DNA of 30,864 nucleotides from Paulinella micropora (Eukaryota > Cercozoa > Imbricatea > Euglyphida), in assembly GCA_009731375.1 (NCBI GenBank), contig BJOX01000109.1:502291-533154 (forward strand). The letters run 5' to 3'. The translations under genes and the position numbers were made by a program. Under the pieces are notes generated by a model. That model had not been told where the DNA came from. It did no database searches and was given only the letters and a program-made list of their open reading frames with translations. Shown here piece after piece: positions 26,080-30,864 of this stretch; the first letter of the stretch is position 1, and every line of letters begins with the position of its first letter.

Positions 26080-26849
26080 NNNNNNNNNNNNNNNNNNNNN
26101 NNNNNNNNNNNNNNNNNNNNNNNNNNNNNNNNNNNNNNNNNNNNNNNNNNNNNNNNNNNNNNNNNNNNNNNNNNNNNNNNNNNNNNNNNNNNNNNNNNNN
26201 NNNNNNNNNNNNNNNNNNNNNNNNNNNNNNNNNNNNNNNNNNNNNNNNNNNNNNNNNNNNNNNNNNNNNNNNNNNNNNNNNNNNNNNNNNNNNNNNNNNN
26301 NNNNNNNNNNNNNNNNNNNNNNNNNNNNNNNNNNNNNNNNNNNNNNNNNNNNNNNNNNNNNNNNNNNNNNNNNNNNNNNNNNNNNNNNNNNNNNNNNNNN
26401 NNNNNNNNNNNNNNNNNNNNNNNNNNNNNNNNNNNNNNNNNNNNNNNNNNNNNNNNNNNNNNNNNNNNNNNNNNNNNNNNNNNNNNNNNNNNNNNNNNNN
26501 NNNNNNNNNNNNNNNNNNNNNNNNNNNNNNNNNNNNNNNNNNNNNNNNNNNNNNNNNNNNNNNNNNNNNNNNNNNNNNNNNNNNNNNNNNNNNNNNNNNN
26601 NNNNNNNNNNNNNNNNNNNNNNNNNNNNNNNNNNNNNNNNNNNNNNNNNNNNNNNNNNNNNNNNNNNNNNNNNNNNNNNNNNNNNNNNNNNNNNNNNNNN
26701 NNNNNNNNNNNNNNNNNNNNNNNNNNNNNNNNNNNNNNNNNNNNNNNNNNNNNNNNNNNNNNNNNNNNNNNNNNNNNNNNNNNNNNNNNNNNNNNNNNNN
26801 NNNNNNNNNNNNNNNNNNNNNNNNNNNNNNNNNNNNNNNNNNNNNNNNN
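26080..26849. other. Assembly gap inside the element
   Basis: 770 N. It separates the plus-strand and minus-strand genes and contains the 3' ends of both neighbours. There is room for a small gene. Confidence 0.95.
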
Positions 26850-27498
26850 CTATAGCATGGACTAGTTGAAATTGTCCAGTATTTGGATTTTCAATATAAA
26901 ATGATATCTGCCCGAAACCCAAGTATTGATATTTAATCTGAAATACATTACCCTTACTGAAATCAATGTCTGGTAAGTAATCCGTTCCATCTGCTTTATC
27001 TACATTCCATAGACTTTGTTTAACCTCAGTAATGACAGTGGAGTTGTTTAATTGGTATATTTTCATTACACCATTTTCTCTTGAGAAGAAAAATCCGTCC
27101 GTCAAGAAGGAATCACCAATACCTACATAAGATGAATATCCGCCTGCTTCATTTGTATTCCACAAAGCAGTAAATCTGACACATACACCCATACCAGCAC
27201 GATATTTAATTTTCTTTTTTGTTTCAATGAATAATCTTGAACCTCCAACTGCCTGTGTTGTTAGATATGCCATAGCACTCTTTTGCTCTAATGTAGCACT
27301 AGTAGTGCTTGTGTTCCACTTAGAGGTATTTACATTATACATAAATGTTTCTTGTATAATCGGTGTGTATTGTGATGTTGCTAATTCACCAAATGCTGTT
27401 TTTTCAACATTAGTCTCAAGATAACCATCATGCCCGACTTTTACATTCACAAACTTTCCGTCGGGATTTTGTGCGATTAAATTTCTCTGGTGGGACAT
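26850..27498 (-). CDS. Virion-surface/fibre-like protein candidate (3' part in gap)
   Basis: 216 codons from ATG, open into the gap. N-terminus MSHQRNLIAQNPDGKFVNVK, then a TAFGELATSQYTPIIQETF segment followed by a beta-rich region with KYRAGMGVCVRFTALW and a glycine-rich GIGDSFLTDGFFFSREN stretch. From memory, this TAFGEL...GDxxDGFFF pattern recurs in structural proteins of marine phages and virus-like elements; its exact role is not known to me. Just downstream of the capsid gene in transcription order. A TTTATATACT sequence precedes the ATG. Confidence 0.55.
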
Positions 27499-27543
27499 AG
27501 TATATAAACAAAAAAAAAATATTTTTATTTTTATTATTCTTTT

Positions 27544-29024
27544 TTAACTCATTAGAATTTCAACTCCTTTAACAAGCACACTACGTTGAAGAATGGCGAA
27601 TGTGTAATGGTTGAGATTAGTTATGCCATTACCGCTCGCATTAGCACTCGTATTTGAAACAAATTCATATCGTCGTTCAGTGTCAAGGCTCAAACCGCTC
27701 AACTCATAGCCGTCGGTGTCCTTATCGCACAGCGGGCGGTTATTGTCCCAAGTATCTACATGGAACCAGTTGTAATGATAGACATCACTGTTAGGATAGC
27801 ACTCCCCTTCAACTTATCCTTCAAAATCATATAGTCTTCATTCTCAGAAGTGTCAATGTCAAATTGTTGAAGACGAGAGCCGTCAAGGGTCGCATAATAA
27901 GAAATAATTTTAGCATCCGCCCTGTTGTCATTATCAAAAGAAGTATTAGCACTCTCAGTGAAATGAAAGGCTGAAGTATAAATACGACGAATTCTTTCAC
28001 CCTGCGAGCGATTCATCTTAATAACATAATTTTGACTTTGTGTTGATAGGCTCTGCTTCCAAGCGATAGGATACTCAATCTTAAATGGAAAGCCTTCACC
28101 CGCAATCTTTTGCTGGACACCAAGGATGACATTTGGGTCAGTCTCAACAGCAAGGAATAGATTTAGGTTAGAGACGATAGCGCCAGAGGTTGTAGCGGCA
28201 GCACCAGTGGCAATAGAACTTACATTAGTGCCATAGAATGAAGAGCGGTTGGTTTCAGCCCAAACAATCCGCAAATCCAAAATTTCATTAAATCCAATAG
28301 TCTTATCCAGTTCAAAAATAGTGCCAAACAGCATACCCAAAGGAAACTTAACATTAATAACAGGGGTGGCAGTATTATCACCCCCACCTTCAAAATACTT
28401 AGCCTCCTCGAAAGGAACATTAACAAGGCTATAAGTTCCAGCAGTGCTATCAGCGAGAGCGGTATCATCATTACGGCGGGCATTAACAAGAGGCACTTTG
28501 TAATATCCTTGAACTGCGGCCTTAAGACCTGCAACATCTGCCGCATCAGTAATTGTTTTTCTTTCCGCTACGGTTCCAATTTCAACTTTTCCAGCATTAC
28601 ACTTTTGAAGCATAGCACCACTACCAACACCAGCACCATGATTTTCAAGTGCCATAAATTTTTCATATTTAATCTCTGGTTTCCAGATCATCTTAGTGTA
28701 ATTACCCACATGTTGAAGATTACACAAATACTGCCCGCTTCGGCTTCGCAATTCAATAGTTTTAATCATAGACAGACAATCCATATAGATACGATTGTAG
28801 CGATTAGCACCACCCGCACCAGACGGAGTGTAAGTAAATCGCAACACACTCCTCGCAAGGTTCAAAGGACGAGTAGGAATTTCAAAGGTGTTTTCCATAC
28901 CACCAGCAGTAGTAAGTGCGACAGGTTGCGAGCCTTCACGGGTGGTAAGTTTAGTTAATTCATACTTACCAGTGAGCAGTTCCTTAGTCTGATGGACTAG
29001 TTCTCCTCCGTATTGGACAGGCAT
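27544..29024 (-). pseudogene. mcp: Major capsid protein, PLV type, with C-terminal frameshift
   Basis: ATG at 29024. N-terminus MPVQYGGELVHQTKELLTGK, then segments typical of PLV double jelly-roll capsid proteins (RPLNLARSVLRFTY, YMDCLSMIKTIELRS). As it stands the frame stops after 422 codons at 27756. The adjacent frame stays open for about 85 more codons, to TAA at 27544-27546, with a plausible capsid C-terminus (HYNWFHVDTWDNN). The change of frame lies near a run of four C on the plus strand (27804-27807). The full product would be about 493 residues, a normal size for the family. Either the C-terminus is lost, or a base was dropped in assembly. Confidence 0.85.
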
Positions 29025-29110
29025 TTTTTGTTTTGTTTTTGAAGTAGTGTAAGTTGATTAATACACGAAATATATTTATAGAAAAAAATAAATAATTAAA
29101 ATAAATATCT

Positions 29111-29923
29111 TTATCTAGCCTTTAACAAATTGAAAAATGAATTAAATAAACTAAAATAATTAGTTTCACGATAAACCAATAATGTCATAACAATACCCAA
29201 ACCATTAAGATTTATTGCTTGGTCGTTTTCGTCCGTCAAGTAAAACCTGAATACGTTGTTTGAATTAGCGGACAATGTTTTACCATACTCAGACCCGCTT
29301 CCATCATAGATAACAGAACCAAAAGGAATTTCGTTGGCTGTGTATATTTCTTGTAGCACATGATTATCACCTTCATTCACCAAATCCGATTGAAGATACA
29401 AAGTTTTTTCACCAGTTAGAATAATTACATTTGGCGATTTAATAAAATCATTAGCAAAGAAATATGTTGAATTTCTATCAAAACCCATTACCTCATGAAT
29501 ACGTGTATCAGCATCAAATATAAACCGCGGTTGAATACCTCCGTTATTTGACACACTGAATGTTAATTTACCATCCTCCGCTTCTGTGTTTGTATTGTTG
29601 CTTGAGACAACATAAGTATAGTCATTCGGACTTTCTGCCGTCAATATCTCAGATAGTTTATTTTTTAAGTTGTTCATTGTGTAGTTGCCCTCAGGTATTG
29701 TAATTAAAGCCTCATACCCGTCTTCGGATAATGTAAAAGTATTATATGGTGAAGCCACAGAGTAATACGATTTCGGCACATAAATATGAAGAATTTTACA
29801 ATGTGTGGGATTGTCTAGCCCCTTCATATTGACTTCGTGTGTAAAGTCGCTGTCTGTTCCCGTTATTCTATTTTTACTATTTATGTAATAGATACCAGAA
29901 CTTCTTCCTCCCTTGTACTCCAT
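29111..29923 (-). CDS. Minor capsid (penton) protein
   Basis: 270 codons, ATG to TAA, intact. Begins MEYKGGRSSGIYYINSKNRI, with a conserved YVPKSYYSV...NTFTL segment and ITIPEGNYT, features of the single jelly-roll penton proteins of PLVs and virophages. It would occupy the vertices of an icosahedral particle built from the neighbouring major capsid protein. Directly upstream of that gene in the same direction, 86 bases apart, so co-expression is likely. The last residues are hydrophobic and basic (FNSFFNLLKAR). Confidence 0.8.
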   Translation of the reverse strand: MEYKGGRSSGIYYINSKNRITGTDSDFTHEVNMKGLDNPTHCKILHIYVPKSYYSVASPYNTFTLSEDGYEALITIPEGNYTMNNLKNKLSEILTAESPNDYTYVVSSNNTNTEAEDGKLTFSVSNNGGIQPRFIFDADTRIHEVMGFDRNSTYFFANDFIKSPNVIILTGEKTLYLQSDLVNEGDNHVLQEIYTANEIPFGSVIYDGSGSEYGKTLSANSNNVFRFYLTDENDQAINLNGLGIVMTLLVYRETNYFSLFNSFFNLLKAR

Positions 29924-29924
29924 C

Positions 29925-29952
29925 GTAGGTGCTTTTTATAAAAACCACCTAC
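29925..29952 (-). promoter_or_regulatory. Palindromic stem-loop in the penton gene leader
   Basis: GTAGGTG and CACCTAC flank TTTTTATAAAAA, a near-perfect 28-base palindrome starting two bases before the ATG. A TATATAGATTTTT sequence follows about 15 bases further upstream. Confidence 0.5.
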
Positions 29953-29985
29953 AACCTCAAAAATCTATATATTAGAAAATATCTT

Positions 29986-30864
29986 TTATATGTATGTATC
30001 AAAATGATAACCATTCTGTGCTTTTAATTTTTCTGCTTCGCTTTCTTTTAAATCTGTATAACCACTAGCAAACTTAAATCGCGCTCCTTTCGCCCGCTCC
30101 ATTAAAAACCTCATAGCAAACCATCCGCAGGTATCACTGGTATCGCTCTGCTCTTTTACTTGATTAACCTTCATTAATAAATAACTATCGGGGTGGCTTT
30201 TATCTATTAGTCGTTTCATTTGTTGTTGGAAGTCTTCAGTAGGTTCATAAAGTGCTAGCGGGTCATACACTTCAACACTCCTGTCTTTATCTAGACTTAT
30301 CCATACGGCCATCCAGTGCTGGCCTTTTTTGGTGCTCGGGTCGGTATTCATTATAAATCCGTATCGCTTTCTGCTTCCGGGCTTCAACTTGTAGATTTCA
30401 TCACTGGCTATCGCACCAAGATACCATCCATATTTTTTCATTATTTCATCTATTTCATTAGTCATTAGTCCCCGCCCCTCACCCTGCTGTGGCTCCTCTG
30501 GCGGGGGCTCCTCTGTCTGTGGTTGTGGCTCTGGCTCTGGTTGCTGTGGTTGTGGCTCTGGTTGCTGTGGTTGTGTCTCTAATGGCTGTGGTAGTTGTTG
30601 TGGCATTCCCTCGTCAATATTTAAATCCGTTGAAACTTGTTTATCCACATTTGGGTCTATTGTCATTTTGTTTGTTAGAGTATTTACAAAATCATGTTTG
30701 TTCATTGTGTGTTTCCAATCTTTGCGGGCTAAGTATTTTTTTATTTTCGCTATTGAAAATACTTTATCAATTAATTTTTCTAATGTCTTCGCTCCACTAC
30801 CTTTTTGCTCATTAATACCCATATACTCTTCATATCTAGCATAATCCGCCACTTTTCTTTTTAC
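29986..30864 (-). CDS. Adenain-like cysteine protease (5' end open)
   Basis: Open from the window edge to TAA at 29986. No ATG precedes KRKVADYARYEEY; a GTG at 30852 is the nearest non-ATG start and the first ATG gives MGINEQKG, so the true start probably lies outside. Numbering from the GTG: basic N-terminal region 1-80, Pro/Gln/Glu-rich linker 84-125, protease domain from about 130. Catalytic residues fit the adenovirus/Ulp1-type fold: H179 in GQHWMAVW, D197 in VEVYDPLA, Q235, and C242 in DTCGWFAMRF. In PLVs and virophages this enzyme matures the capsid proteins. It lies upstream of the penton and capsid genes on the same strand. Confidence 0.85.
   Translation of the reverse strand, partial: VKRKVADYARYEEYMGINEQKGSGAKTLEKLIDKVFSIAKIKKYLARKDWKHTMNKHDFVNTLTNKMTIDPNVDKQVSTDLNIDEGMPQQLPQPLETQPQQPEPQPQQPEPEPQPQTEEPPPEEPQQGEGRGLMTNEIDEIMKKYGWYLGAIASDEIYKLKPGSRKRYGFIMNTDPSTKKGQHWMAVWISLDKDRSVEVYDPLALYEPTEDFQQQMKRLIDKSHPDSYLLMKVNQVKEQSDTSDTCGWFAMRFLMERAKGARFKFASGYTDLKESEAEKLKAQNGYHFDTYI

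Larger units (their letters stand above)
20120..30864. mobile_element. Endogenous polinton-like virus (PLV) element, left part
   Basis: Protein-primed polymerase, penton, major capsid and adenain-like protease in one AT-rich, intron-free block, next to GC-richer, intron-rich host sequence. Left boundary estimated from the composition change and the direct repeat at 20084-20425. Right end outside the window. ATPase and integrase not seen. Confidence 0.85.

Noticed and set aside
25888-27498. 536-codon minus-strand frame
   Set aside because: It runs through 770 N. Only the 216 codons from 27498 to 26850 are real sequence; the rest overlaps the plus-strand gene antisense.
30489-30815. 108-codon plus-strand frame, Ala/Val-rich
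   Set aside because: Antisense of the Pro/Gln-rich linker in the protease gene.

Overview
The window is eukaryotic. It looks like a genome scaffold from a protist or alga (inference) with two very different parts. About 1-19.3 kb is dominated by tetra-, penta- and hexanucleotide microsatellites (GATA, GGTA, CATA/TATG, GATATA), broken by short islands of complex sequence. About 20.1-30.86 kb is AT-rich and compact, and carries the left part of an endogenous polinton-like virus (PLV)-type element that runs off the right edge. Six N runs mark assembly gaps: 1014-1112, 7360-7439, 9606-9692, 10491-10500, 13924-13933 and 19762-19854 lie left of the element, and a seventh, larger one (26080-26849) lies inside it.

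Left part: most islands read as minus-strand exons of ONE multi-exon gene (16361 down to 356). I joined 24 exons by hand. Each has an AG acceptor and a GT donor (mostly GTA), and the codon phase carries correctly from every exon to the next, ending at a TAA at 356-358. The first seven exons encode about 247 residues of a polytopic membrane protein with about six hydrophobic segments. The remaining exons encode a hydrophilic tail of about 310 residues with a basic cluster. The introns are almost pure microsatellite, and several splice sites are cut directly from the arrays (GTATGTATG donors, CATACATAG or CTATCTAG acceptors). Many exons have decayed tandem copies beside them. One cassette exists in four versions. 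A repeat of about 315-410 bp occurs three times in the same orientation inside introns.

Right part: plus-strand genes are a GIY-YIG/zinc-finger endonuclease broken by two in-frame TGA codons, an intact 1333-residue protein-primed family B DNA polymerase, a small FGKYKGK-motif protein with two frameshifts, and a frameshifted unknown protein entering the gap. Minus-strand genes are a TAFGEL-type virion-surface candidate entering the gap, a major capsid protein with a C-terminal frameshift, a penton-type minor capsid protein, and an adenain-like cysteine protease open to the window edge. Replication genes converge on morphogenesis genes near the gap. No packaging ATPase or integrase is visible; they may lie in the gap or beyond the edge. 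An intact polymerase alongside several one-base breaks suggests either a young, decaying insertion or uncorrected homopolymer errors.

Limits: exon calls rest on phase logic and on duplicated-exon comparison, not on transcripts. Family names are from motif recognition only; no search was run.
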